Origin: an uncultured Clostridia bacterium
GTDB lineage: Bacteria; Bacillota; Clostridia; Oscillospirales; Ruminococcaceae
Assembly (NCBI GenBank): GCA_947627905.1
Contig: CANQXX010000002.1
Coordinates: forward strand, 1-64,000
Reading direction: 5' to 3'
Length of the DNA stretch: 64,000 bases
Position numbers and translations under genes: made by a program. Under the pieces are notes generated by a model. It saw nothing but the letters and a program-made list of their open reading frames with translations, did not search any database and had not been told where the DNA came from. The stretch's first letter is position 1, and each line of letters opens with the position of its first letter. Shown in pieces: positions 36,008-45,089 of the stretch.

Positions 36008-36301
36008 ATGACAAGCAAACAAAGATCAATTTTAAAAGGCATAGCCCAGACCGAGGACACCATTTTGCAGGTGGGAAAAAACGGCGTTATCGACACACTG
36101 GTAACACAGGTCTCGGACGCTCTGAAAGCACGGGAGCTTATCAAAATGAAAGTTCAGGACGGCTGTATGCTTTCTCCTGCGGAAGCCGCCAACGAACTTG
36201 CGGAAAAGACCAAGTCGGAAGTAGTTCAGGTCATAGGCAATAAATTTGTGCTTTTCAAACGCAATCCCCAGAAGCCTAAAATTGACCTGAAAGCAAAGTG
36301 A
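36008..36301 (+). CDS. yhbY: Ribosome assembly RNA-binding protein YhbY family
   Basis: CRM-domain-like KGIAQTEDTILQVGKNGVIDTLVTQVSDALKARELIKMKV; adjacent to nadD. Confidence 0.88.
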   Translation: MTSKQRSILKGIAQTEDTILQVGKNGVIDTLVTQVSDALKARELIKMKVQDGCMLSPAEAANELAEKTKSEVVQVIGNKFVLFKRNPQKPKIDLKAK

Positions 36302-36906
36302 GACTGGGAGTTTTCGGCGGCAGCTTCGATCCCGTTCATCTTGGACACGTTAATCTTGTGAAACAGGTCCGGGAGATCTGCCGTCTTGACAAAGTTGTCA
36401 TTATGCCTGCCGCCGTTTCGCCTTTCAAAACGGATATCGCCCGCAAAGCCGCTTCGGGGGAGGACAGGCTCGAAATGTGCCGTCTTGCTTTTGAGGAGCT
36501 TCCTTTTGTGAAAATCAGCGGCTATGAAGTTTCTCAAAAGGAAGTAAGCTACACCGTGAACACTTTGCGGCATATACGGGAAGTCCGTCCGGACGATGAA
36601 ATTTTCTTCATAATGGGCGGAGATATGCTTCTTTCCTTTGAAAAATGGCGGAATTATGAAGAAATTCTGTCTATTTGTACTTTGCTGGCGGTTTCACGGG
36701 AAAACGATCCGAACGATTTGAAAATTCTGGATAAAAAGGCTTCGGAGCTTGGAAAATACGGCACTGTACGGGTCGTACCTATCGAAACTTTTCCTGTTTC
36801 TTCTACGGAAATTCGTGAAAAAATTAAAAATAATTCGGATATATCTTGCTATGTCCCCAAAAATGTAGTAAAATATATATCGGAGCATGGTCTCTATACT
36901 GCATGA
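36298..36906 (+). CDS. nadD: Nicotinate-nucleotide adenylyltransferase
   Basis: GVFGGSFDPVHLGHVNLV, MPAAVSPFK, GGDMLLSFEKW, ISSTEIR-like VSSTEIREKI. Confidence 0.95.
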   Translation: MRLGVFGGSFDPVHLGHVNLVKQVREICRLDKVVIMPAAVSPFKTDIARKAASGEDRLEMCRLAFEELPFVKISGYEVSQKEVSYTVNTLRHIREVRPDDEIFFIMGGDMLLSFEKWRNYEEILSICTLLAVSRENDPNDLKILDKKASELGKYGTVRVVPIETFPVSSTEIREKIKNNSDISCYVPKNVVKYISEHGLYTA

Positions 36907-36919
36907 TCGGGGGAATTTT

Positions 36920-37519
36920 ATGTATTCCGCAGAGGAAATTATTGATATTCTTGATATAAGGCTGTCAAAAAAACGCTATCAGCACAGCCTGAACGTTGCG
37001 GAGGAAGCCCGCAAACTTGCTGTGCATTACGAATATCCCGATCCCGAAAAAGCCTATTTGACCGGACTGCTCCACGATATCTGCAAGGAAATACCCAAGG
37101 AAGAACAGCTTGCCATGGTAAAAGCGTCCGCGCTTGACGTTACCGATGTTGAACTTGTGACGCCGCCGCTTTATCATGCTATCGCAGGAGCGTGGTATTC
37201 CGAGCAGGCGCTCCATATCCGCGACGCAGATATGCTGAATGCTGTCCGTTACCATACCGTAGGACGAGCAGGCATGAGCCGTCTGGAAGAAATAATATAT
37301 CTTGCCGACCTTGTTTCAGCCGACAGGGATTACAAGGACGTAAATAAAATGCGTAAAATTGCTTATCAGAGCATTGATAAGGCAATGCTTGAAGCACTGA
37401 GATTTTCCATAACCGACGTTGTCGGCAAAGGCTCTATGCTCCCAAAGCATACCATTGAAGCGTATAATCAATACATTTCCATAAAAAAGAAGGACAAAGA
37501 AAGGACGGAGGCTAAATGA
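36920..37519 (+). CDS. yqeK: HD-domain protein YqeK
   Basis: KRYQHSLNVAEEARKLA...LTGLLHDICKE...HAIAGAWY; in nadD-yqeK-rsfS context. Confidence 0.92.
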   Translation: MYSAEEIIDILDIRLSKKRYQHSLNVAEEARKLAVHYEYPDPEKAYLTGLLHDICKEIPKEEQLAMVKASALDVTDVELVTPPLYHAIAGAWYSEQALHIRDADMLNAVRYHTVGRAGMSRLEEIIYLADLVSADRDYKDVNKMRKIAYQSIDKAMLEALRFSITDVVGKGSMLPKHTIEAYNQYISIKKKDKERTEAK

Positions 37520-37869
37520 CACGAGATGAGATCCTTGCGGAAGCCGTAAAGATCCTCGACAACAAAAAAGCAGAGGATATACGGGTAATTGAAATAGGCG
37601 ATCTTACTATAATTGCAGACTATTTCATAATCGCAAACGGTATTTCCACCACACATACCAAGGCTCTTGCAGATGAAGTTGAATTTCAGCTCAAGGAAAA
37701 AGGCGTTGAACCGCGTCAGATACAGGGCAACAACGGGGGCGGCTGGATAGTTATGGACTATTCCGACATAGTTATACACATTTTTAATAAGGAAATGCGT
37801 GATTTTTATAACCTTGAAAGGCTGTGGAGCGACGGAAAGGATATTGACCCGTCACAATTCTTGAAATAA
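37516..37869 (+). CDS. rsfS: Ribosome silencing factor
   Basis: LTIIADYFIIANGISTTHTKALADEVE...GWIVMDYSDIVIHIF. Confidence 0.95.
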   Translation: MTRDEILAEAVKILDNKKAEDIRVIEIGDLTIIADYFIIANGISTTHTKALADEVEFQLKEKGVEPRQIQGNNGGGWIVMDYSDIVIHIFNKEMRDFYNLERLWSDGKDIDPSQFLK

Positions 37870-37904
37870 TAAAATATTACAATAGATACAAAGGAATGAT
37901 AGCA

Positions 37905-40310
37905 ATGGAAAGATACGATTTTGCCGCAGTTGAAAAGAAGTGGCAGGATTACTGGGAAAAACACGAGAGCTTCAAAGCAGTCACCGGAAGCCCGAAAAAG
38001 AAATTTTATGCACTTGTTGAATTTCCGTATCCGTCAGGACACGGTATGCACGTTGGACATATCAAGGCATATTCCGGTCTGGAAGTAGTCAGCAGAAAAC
38101 GCCGCCTTGAAGGCTATAACGTTCTGTTCCCCATAGGTTTTGATGCATACGGACTTCCTACCGAGAATACCGCTATAAAAGACGGTATCCACCCACGCAT
38201 CGTTACCGACAGGAATATCGAAAAGTTCACAAATCAGCTTAAAAAAGTAGGCTTCTCCTTCGACTGGTCAAGAGTTATCGACACTACACAGGAAAGCTAC
38301 TATAAATGGACACAGTGGATATTCCTCAAACTATTTGAGAATGGGCTTGTTTTCCGCGACAAAACGCTTGTAAACTATTGTCCGAGCTGTAAAGTAGTTC
38401 TTTCAAATGAAGATTCTCAGGGCGGCAAGTGCGATGTCTGCCACAGCGAAATTATCCAGAAGTCAAAGGAAGTATGGTATCTGCGTATTACCGAATATGC
38501 AGACAAACTGCTTGAGGGGCTGGATACTGTCAATTATCTGCCGAATATCCGTCTCCAGCAGGAAAACTGGATAGGTAAGTCTACCGGTGCGTTTGTGGAG
38601 TTCTCCATTAAGGAAAACGGCGAGAAACTGCGCATTTACACCACCCGTCCCGATACGCTATACGGCGTTACTTTCATGGTAATTGCTCCCGAACACCCTA
38701 TTATCGAAAAGTATCGTGATTCTATTGCAAATATAGACGCTCTTGATGCTTATAAAGCTGAATGTGCAAAGAAGAGCGAATTTGAAAGGACTCAGCTCGT
38801 AAAGGATAAAACCGGTGTAAAGATAGACGGCTTAACAGCTATAAATCCTATCAACGGCAAGGAAATTCCGGTGTATATTTCCGACTATGTCATGATGGGC
38901 TATGGAACTGGCGCAATTATGGCTGTTCCTGCGCATGATACCCGCGACTATGAATTTGCAAAGAAATTCGGAATTGATATTATCGAAGTTATCAAGGGCG
39001 GAGATATTTCCAAGGAAGCCTATACAGGCGACGGCGAAATGGTAAATTCCGGCGTTCTTAACGGTATTGACAACAAGAAAGCCGCTATAGAAAAAATGCT
39101 TGATATCCTTGCGGAAAAGGGCTGCGGCGAAAAGGGCGTTCAGTATAAGATGAAAGACTGGGCGTTCAACCGTCAGAGATACTGGGGAGAGCCTATTCCT
39201 ATCGTTCATTGCCCGAAATGCGGAATGGTTGCCGTTCCTTATGACGAACTTCCGCTGAAACTTCCGCCGGTGGACAATTTTGAACCCGGTCAGGACGGCG
39301 AAAGCCCTCTTGCAAAAATAGATTCTTTCGTAAACTGCAAGTGTCCAAAGTGCGGCGGAGACGCAAAGCGCGAGACAGATACCATGCCCCAGTGGGCAGG
39401 TTCTTCATGGTATTTCCTGCGCTACTGTGACCCGAACAACGATGAAGCCCTTGCTTCAAAAGAAGCGCTTGAATACTGGATGCCTGTTGACTGGTACAAC
39501 GGCGGAATGGAACACGTTACCAGACATATGATATATTCCCGTTTCTGGCATCATTTCCTGTATGATATCGGCGCGGTAAATACCCCCGAACCTTACGCTA
39601 AGAGAACAGCGCAGGGACTTATCCTCGGACCTGACGGCGAAAAAATGAGCAAATCCAAGGGCAACGTTGTTGACCCCAACGATGTTGTTGAAACATACGG
39701 CGCGGACGTTCTCAGGGTATATGTTCTGTTTATGGGCGACTATGAGCAGGCTGCTCCTTGGAGCGAAAACAGTGTTAAGGGCTGCAAACGTTTCCTTGAC
39801 AGGATCTGGGCGCTTCAGGACAAACTTATCGACGGCGATGAATACCGTCCGGAAATGACGGCGGCTATGCACAAGACAATAAAGAAAGTTTCCGAAGATA
39901 TCGAAGCAATGAAGTTCAATACCGCCATTGCTGCTATGATGACGCTCCTTAATAACATTGACAGCATAGGAAGCATCAATAAGGCGGAATATAAATCATT
40001 GCTTATGATGCTCAATCCGTTTGCTCCGCATATTACGGAAGAAATCTACAGCAACAATTTCGGCGCGATACTCAGCGAACAGCCTTGGGTAACTTATGAT
40101 GAGGCTCTGTGCGTTGAAAGCTCCGTTGAAGTCGCAGTTCAGGTAAACGGCAAGATCAAGGCAAAGATAATGATACCTTCTGACGCAGAACAGCCGGAAG
40201 TTCTTGAAATTGCAAAGAATGACCCGAATATTGCCGGACTGGTGAACGGCAAGACCATTGTAAAGGAAATTTATGTAAAAGGCAGACTGGTAAATATTGT
40301 TGTTAAATAA
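37905..40310 (+). CDS. leuS: Leucine-tRNA ligase
   Basis: FPYPSGHGMHVGH, KMSKSKGN, editing-domain TTRPDTLYGVTF. Confidence 0.97.
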   Translation: MERYDFAAVEKKWQDYWEKHESFKAVTGSPKKKFYALVEFPYPSGHGMHVGHIKAYSGLEVVSRKRRLEGYNVLFPIGFDAYGLPTENTAIKDGIHPRIVTDRNIEKFTNQLKKVGFSFDWSRVIDTTQESYYKWTQWIFLKLFENGLVFRDKTLVNYCPSCKVVLSNEDSQGGKCDVCHSEIIQKSKEVWYLRITEYADKLLEGLDTVNYLPNIRLQQENWIGKSTGAFVEFSIKENGEKLRIYTTRPDTLYGVTFMVIAPEHPIIEKYRDSIANIDALDAYKAECAKKSEFERTQLVKDKTGVKIDGLTAINPINGKEIPVYISDYVMMGYGTGAIMAVPAHDTRDYEFAKKFGIDIIEVIKGGDISKEAYTGDGEMVNSGVLNGIDNKKAAIEKMLDILAEKGCGEKGVQYKMKDWAFNRQRYWGEPIPIVHCPKCGMVAVPYDELPLKLPPVDNFEPGQDGESPLAKIDSFVNCKCPKCGGDAKRETDTMPQWAGSSWYFLRYCDPNNDEALASKEALEYWMPVDWYNGGMEHVTRHMIYSRFWHHFLYDIGAVNTPEPYAKRTAQGLILGPDGEKMSKSKGNVVDPNDVVETYGADVLRVYVLFMGDYEQAAPWSENSVKGCKRFLDRIWALQDKLIDGDEYRPEMTAAMHKTIKKVSEDIEAMKFNTAIAAMMTLLNNIDSIGSINKAEYKSLLMMLNPFAPHITEEIYSNNFGAILSEQPWVTYDEALCVESSVEVAVQVNGKIKAKIMIPSDAEQPEVLEIAKNDPNIAGLVNGKTIVKEIYVKGRLVNIVVK

Positions 40311-40460
40311 TGTTTTCTGATACCTTGCATAAAATTGTATGAAATATTTTGTACAGTTTTTTTCGGATTGTACTTGACAAAAACAGTATATATGAGGTAT
40401 AATAAAATAGTTATATCATGTATATAAACCTCTGCCGTATGGCAAAGGGAGGGAATTAAA

Positions 40461-40634
40461 TTGGCAGAAATTCGTGTTGGAAAGAACGAATCTCTTGATA
40501 CTGCCCTTAAACGTTTTAAAAGAAGTTGTGCAAAGGACGGCGTTATTGCAGAGGTTCGCAAGAGAGAACACTATGAGAAGCCTTCGGTAAAGCGTAAGAA
40601 AAAGTCCGAAGCTGCTCGTAAGCGTAAGTATTAA
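40461..40634 (+). CDS. rpsU: 30S ribosomal protein S21
   Basis: TTG start, 57 aa: [57 protein letters not shown]; absent from the supplied track because it is <60 aa. Confidence 0.96.
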   Translation: MAEIRVGKNESLDTALKRFKRSCAKDGVIAEVRKREHYEKPSVKRKKKSEAARKRKY

Positions 40635-40939
40635 TTGTTAATTATCCGTCGGCTGGTTCCAGCCGTGTCCGGAACTGTCTCTGTGTGCCTGTATAAGATC
40701 CGGCAGCAGGGAAAGTATATTAACGCTTAAATGCAAAAAAGCGGGCGGATCATGTTCTGTCCGCTTTTTAAATTTGCAATGTGTGAGCATGACGGAAAAA
40801 ATTATGAAAAACACTTGCAAAATCGGAAAAACTATGGTAAAATATATGTAGACTGATTTTGCATATGAGATTTAAAGTCAGCATAAGAACCGAGGTTCCC
40901 GGGTTTTCGGGTGCTGCTTCGGAAAGGATGGTTTAATTT

Positions 40940-41497
40940 ATGATCACAGCAGGCGATTTCAGAAACGGCGTTACATTTGAGGAAGATGGAAATGTATTGC
41001 AGGTAGTTGAATTTCAGCATGTTAAGCCCGGAAAGGGTGCCGCTTTCGTAAGAACTAAGGTAAAGAACGTTATTACCGGCTCGGTAGTTGAAAAGAGCTA
41101 TAACCCCTCGGCAAAATTCCCTACAGCTTTTGTTGAAAGAAAGGATATGCAGTATTCCTATACCGACGGAGACCTTTATTATTTTATGGATCCCGAAACA
41201 TATGAGCAGGTGCCTATCAGCTCCGCAGAACTGTCGGATAACTTCAAGTTCGTTAAGGAAGAAATGATATGCAAGGTATGCTCCTATAAAGGAAAGGTAT
41301 TTGCTGTTGAGCCGCCGAACTTTGTTGAACTGGTAGTTACAAAGACCGATCCCGGCTTCAAGGGCGATACGGCTACCAATGCCACCAAGCCGGCTACTCT
41401 TGAAACAGGCGCTGAAATAAAGGTACCTCTCTTTATTGATGAGGGCGAAACTATCAGGATAGATACAAGAACAGGCGAATATATGGAGCGCGCCTGA
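40940..41497 (+). CDS. efp: Elongation factor P
   Basis: [42 protein letters not shown]...[21 protein letters not shown]. Confidence 0.97.
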   Translation: MITAGDFRNGVTFEEDGNVLQVVEFQHVKPGKGAAFVRTKVKNVITGSVVEKSYNPSAKFPTAFVERKDMQYSYTDGDLYYFMDPETYEQVPISSAELSDNFKFVKEEMICKVCSYKGKVFAVEPPNFVELVVTKTDPGFKGDTATNATKPATLETGAEIKVPLFIDEGETIRIDTRTGEYMERA

Positions 41498-41572
41498 GCT
41501 GCGCTGCTGTTTTTGGCAATATATGATATATGCCGGTGATCCCGGCACAGCTTGAAAAGGAGGATATTTATT

Positions 41573-41995
41573 ATGGACCTTGGCGAAAAAGTATCTTATC
41601 TCAAAGGACTTATGGAAGGCCTTGATATCGACGGTTCTACAAAGGAAGGAAAGATCCTTTCAGTCATGGCGGATATCCTTGCGGATATGGCAGTTGCGGC
41701 TGAGGATATGCAGGATCAGATAGATGAGATCGTTGACGTTGTCGATATGGTCGATGAGGATCTGGGCGAGCTTGAAAATGATTTTTATGAGTTCGACGAT
41801 GATGAATGCTGCGAATGTGATGACGACTGCGATTGCTGCGATGATGACGATGATCTTTATGAAGTTGTCTGCCCGAACTGCGGCGATACTATCTGCCTGA
41901 ATGAGGGTATGCTTGAGGAAGGTTCTATGACCTGCCCCGGCTGCGGAGAACTTCTTGAATTTGATTTTGACGATGAACCGGAGGACGGCGAATAA
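41573..41995 (+). CDS. Acidic Cys-rich zinc-ribbon-like protein
   Basis: Coiled N-terminal region, acidic CCECDDDCDCCDDDDD tract, C-terminal CPNCGDTIC...CPGCGELL. Confidence 0.75.
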   Translation: MDLGEKVSYLKGLMEGLDIDGSTKEGKILSVMADILADMAVAAEDMQDQIDEIVDVVDMVDEDLGELENDFYEFDDDECCECDDDCDCCDDDDDLYEVVCPNCGDTICLNEGMLEEGSMTCPGCGELLEFDFDDEPEDGE

Positions 41996-42023
41996 TTTCT
42001 GCCGTACAAATTGAATAATATGT

Positions 42024-42150
42024 TTCAGGGCGAGGTGCAATTCCTCACCGGCGGTAATGGGACGGCAGTCCTTAGTCCGCGAGCGGATAGCGATATCCGC
42101 CGATCTGGTGCGATCCCAGAACCGACGGTACAGTCCGGATGAAAGAAACA
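42024..42150 (+). promoter_or_regulatory. FMN riboswitch (RFN element)
   Basis: TTTCAGGGCGAGGTGCAATTCCTCACCGGCGGTAAT...AGTCCGCGAGCG...GATCTGGTGCGATCCCAGAACCGACGGTACAGTCCGGATGAAAGAAAC. Confidence 0.97.
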
Positions 42151-42169
42151 ACACACATTTCAGTGCATT

Positions 42170-42207
42170 TACGCCCGTGAAAATATTTTTCACGGGCGTT
42201 TTTATTT
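42170..42207 (+). terminator. Riboswitch expression-platform terminator
   Basis: ACGCCCGTGAAAatattTTTCACGGGCGTTTTTATTTT. Confidence 0.9.
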
Positions 42208-42225
42208 TCTGAGGAGGTAATTTTT

Positions 42226-42915
42226 ATGCAAAACACAGAAACGGTCAAAAGGGAAACATCTTCCCGCATGGACACTAAAAAACTGACAGTATTGGCGGTA
42301 ATGACGGCTATGGCGTATATAGCGATGATGCTTTTTAAATTTCCGGTGGTATTGTTCCTGAAATATGAACCAAAAGACGTTATAATTACTATCGGAGGAT
42401 TTATGTTTGGTCCTCTTGCGTCTGTGATAATGTCAGCGGTGGTATCACTGGTGGAAATGGTAACGGTAAGCGATACAGGTCCTATAGGAGCGCTGATGAA
42501 TTTCATTTCTACCTGTGCGTTTGCCTGTACAGCGGCAGTCATTTACAAGAAGATACATTCCTTGAAAGGCGCTGTTATAGGTCTTGCTTCGGGAACGGCG
42601 GTAATGGCTGCGCTCATGATGGCTTGGAACTATCTTATTACACCTATTTACATGGGTATAGACAGAGAAACGGTCGCGGGTATGCTTATCCCTGCGTTTC
42701 TGCCGTTCAACCTGCTTAAAGCAATACTTAACAGCGGAATTACCATGCTTATTTATAAGCCGCTTTCCAATATAATGAGAAAAGCCCATGTTCTTCCTGA
42801 AAGTACGCCGGCAAACGGCTCGGAAAGCGGTGTAAAGCGGTATGCATTTATATATATTATTGCCGCATTTATGATCGTGACCTGCATTGCGGTCATAATC
42901 ATATGGAATAATTGA
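42226..42915 (+). CDS. ribU: Riboflavin ECF transporter S component
   Basis: Polytopic 229-aa protein (LKYEPKDVIITIGGFMFGPLASV) directly after an FMN riboswitch. Confidence 0.9.
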   Translation: MQNTETVKRETSSRMDTKKLTVLAVMTAMAYIAMMLFKFPVVLFLKYEPKDVIITIGGFMFGPLASVIMSAVVSLVEMVTVSDTGPIGALMNFISTCAFACTAAVIYKKIHSLKGAVIGLASGTAVMAALMMAWNYLITPIYMGIDRETVAGMLIPAFLPFNLLKAILNSGITMLIYKPLSNIMRKAHVLPESTPANGSESGVKRYAFIYIIAAFMIVTCIAVIIIWNN

Positions 42916-42924
42916 TATTGATAT

Positions 42925-42950
42925 TTTGTAAAGTAAAATTACTTTACAAA
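42925..42950. repeat. AT-rich 12-bp perfect inverted repeat
   Basis: TTTGTAAAGTAA-AA-TTACTTTACAAA. Confidence 0.7.
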
Positions 42951-43173
42951 TTTCCGAGTGGTATCCTTTTTGCTGAAAAGCGATCGGATACCGCCGTTTT
43001 TTATTTGAAATTATTACAATATGGTTACAAAATCTCCGATTTGGGCGAAAAGTTTAAAATTTGATTACAGATTGCGTATAAGTATAGAAAAAAAATTTTT
43101 TTATGTTATAATATTATATAGGACATCCGACAAATATCTTTGCCGGAAGTACATATGTAAATGAGGTATCGTT

Positions 43174-44112
43174 ATGAAGAACAAATTAAAACCTCCTAAA
43201 ACGTCCGGATCTGCGAAAATAAAGGAGAAAAAGAAAAGGAATTTCAAAAAATTCCTTACAAGCGACGCGGCGTTCCCATATCTTTGCCTGCTGCCAAGTC
43301 TTGTGGGGGTCATGATATTCTTTATAGTTCCGTTTTTTGTAATAATTTTCTATTCAATGGTCGACAATCCTATAAATAAGGAATTTGTATTTCTGGATAA
43401 CTACATAAGCGTGATAAGGAATACAGCGTTTAAAAGAGCGGCTCTGAATACTCTTACATTTTCAATGATATCAGTCCCGCTGGCGGTAATACTTTCAATG
43501 CTGCTTGCTATGCTTCTTGACAGCAAGATACCTTTTGTAAGTCAGTTCCGGACCAGCTTCCTGTGCCCGATGATGGTGCCGGTCGCGTCTATAGTGCTCA
43601 TATGGCAGGTAATTTTCCATTATAATGGTGCGCTGAATGATTTTCTTTCAAACTTCGGGATAGAAAAGATAGACTGGCTAAAATCAACAAAAGGACAGAT
43701 AGTCATCGTCGTGCTGTTTTTATGGAAAAATCTCGGATACAATATGATATTGTTTCTTTCGGCGCTGAATAATATCCCGAAGGATATTATAGAAGTTGCA
43801 ACGCTTGAAGGCGCAGGCGGATTTTATAAATTTTTCCGCATAAAACTCAGATATCTTTCGCCGACGATACTTTTTGTCGGTATACTTTCACTGATAAATT
43901 CCTTTAAGGTATTCAGGGAGATATATCTGCTTACAGGGGATTATCCTTTCGACAGCCTGTATATGCTCCAGCATTTCATGAATAACACATTCAGGAACAT
44001 AGATTATCAGAAACTTTCTTCGGCGGCAATACTTATGGCTATAGTAATGGTCATAATTATAGGAGCGTTATTTATCGCCGAAAATAAATTCGGAGAGGAT
44101 GTGGAGGATTGA
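43174..44112 (+). CDS. Carbohydrate ABC transporter permease (UgpA-like)
   Basis: LPSLVGVMIFFIVPF..., EAA loop DIIEVATLEGAGGFYKFFRIKLRYLSP. Confidence 0.9.
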   Translation: MKNKLKPPKTSGSAKIKEKKKRNFKKFLTSDAAFPYLCLLPSLVGVMIFFIVPFFVIIFYSMVDNPINKEFVFLDNYISVIRNTAFKRAALNTLTFSMISVPLAVILSMLLAMLLDSKIPFVSQFRTSFLCPMMVPVASIVLIWQVIFHYNGALNDFLSNFGIEKIDWLKSTKGQIVIVVLFLWKNLGYNMILFLSALNNIPKDIIEVATLEGAGGFYKFFRIKLRYLSPTILFVGILSLINSFKVFREIYLLTGDYPFDSLYMLQHFMNNTFRNIDYQKLSSAAILMAIVMVIIIGALFIAENKFGEDVED

Positions 44113-45068
44113 GCGAACTGACTAAAGAGATCGACGCTGCCGGATCTGTGACCGGAGCAAAAGTTCCGCTTCGCGTAAGACTTTCCAAAAAGAAGCAGAA
44201 GATCATAATGTGGATACTTACGATCTTTGCGGCGGCAGCAGCACTTATATTCCTTATGCCGACATTCCTTACGATAGCAAATTCATTTATGAGCGCATCG
44301 GAGATAAAAGCGAACTACGGAGTTATATTTGCTGAAAATGAGGACGGCGGAAAGGAATATATTTCCGAAAAGATCAATCTTAAATTCATTCCGGATATGG
44401 TAAGTTTCAGCCAGTACTATACGGTACTGTTCAAAAGTCCGGATTATCTGCTTAAATTCTGGAACTCGGTAATACTTGTAGTGCCGATAGTTATATTCCA
44501 GCTTGTTACAGCGTCATTGGCGGCGTATTCATTTGCGAGACTGAAAGGGCGTCTGAAAGAAATAATTTTCTTTGTTTACATAGTAGTAATGCTCATGCCG
44601 TATCAGGTAACGCTTGTACCTAATTACCTTATTTCGGATTGGCTGCACATACTCAATACCCGTGCCGCGATAATCCTGCCGGGAATATTTACACCTTTTG
44701 CGGTGTTCATACTGTCAAAGATCATGAGAAGAATACCTGTTTCTCTGATAGAAGCGGCTCAGCTTGACGGGGCAGGCGAATTGCAGATATTCATGCATAT
44801 ATGTATGCCTCTTTGTAAAAGTGCGCTGTTTTCGGTAGCGATACTCGTTTTTATAGATTACTGGAATATGGTTGAACAGCCGCTGATACTTCTTTCGGAT
44901 ACGGAGCTTTATCCGCTGTCAGTGTTCCTTTCACAGATAAACAGCGGCGAGATAGGACTTGCTTTTGCAGTAGCCACTATATATATGATACCTACGCTGC
45001 TGATGTTCCTTTACGGCGAGGATTATCTTGTTGAGGGAATAGCCTATTCAGGCGGTATAAAAGGATAA
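44109..45068 (+). CDS. Carbohydrate ABC transporter permease (UgpE-like)
   Basis: EAA loop SLIEAAQLDGAGELQIFMHICMPLCKSAL; TTG start overlapping upstream stop. Confidence 0.9.
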   Translation: MSELTKEIDAAGSVTGAKVPLRVRLSKKKQKIIMWILTIFAAAAALIFLMPTFLTIANSFMSASEIKANYGVIFAENEDGGKEYISEKINLKFIPDMVSFSQYYTVLFKSPDYLLKFWNSVILVVPIVIFQLVTASLAAYSFARLKGRLKEIIFFVYIVVMLMPYQVTLVPNYLISDWLHILNTRAAIILPGIFTPFAVFILSKIMRRIPVSLIEAAQLDGAGELQIFMHICMPLCKSALFSVAILVFIDYWNMVEQPLILLSDTELYPLSVFLSQINSGEIGLAFAVATIYMIPTLLMFLYGEDYLVEGIAYSGGIKG

Positions 45069-45089
45069 ATTATTAAGGAGAGAAAAGAT

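Noticed and set aside
40832-41548. 238-aa minus-strand ORF
   Set aside because: Antisense shadow of efp.
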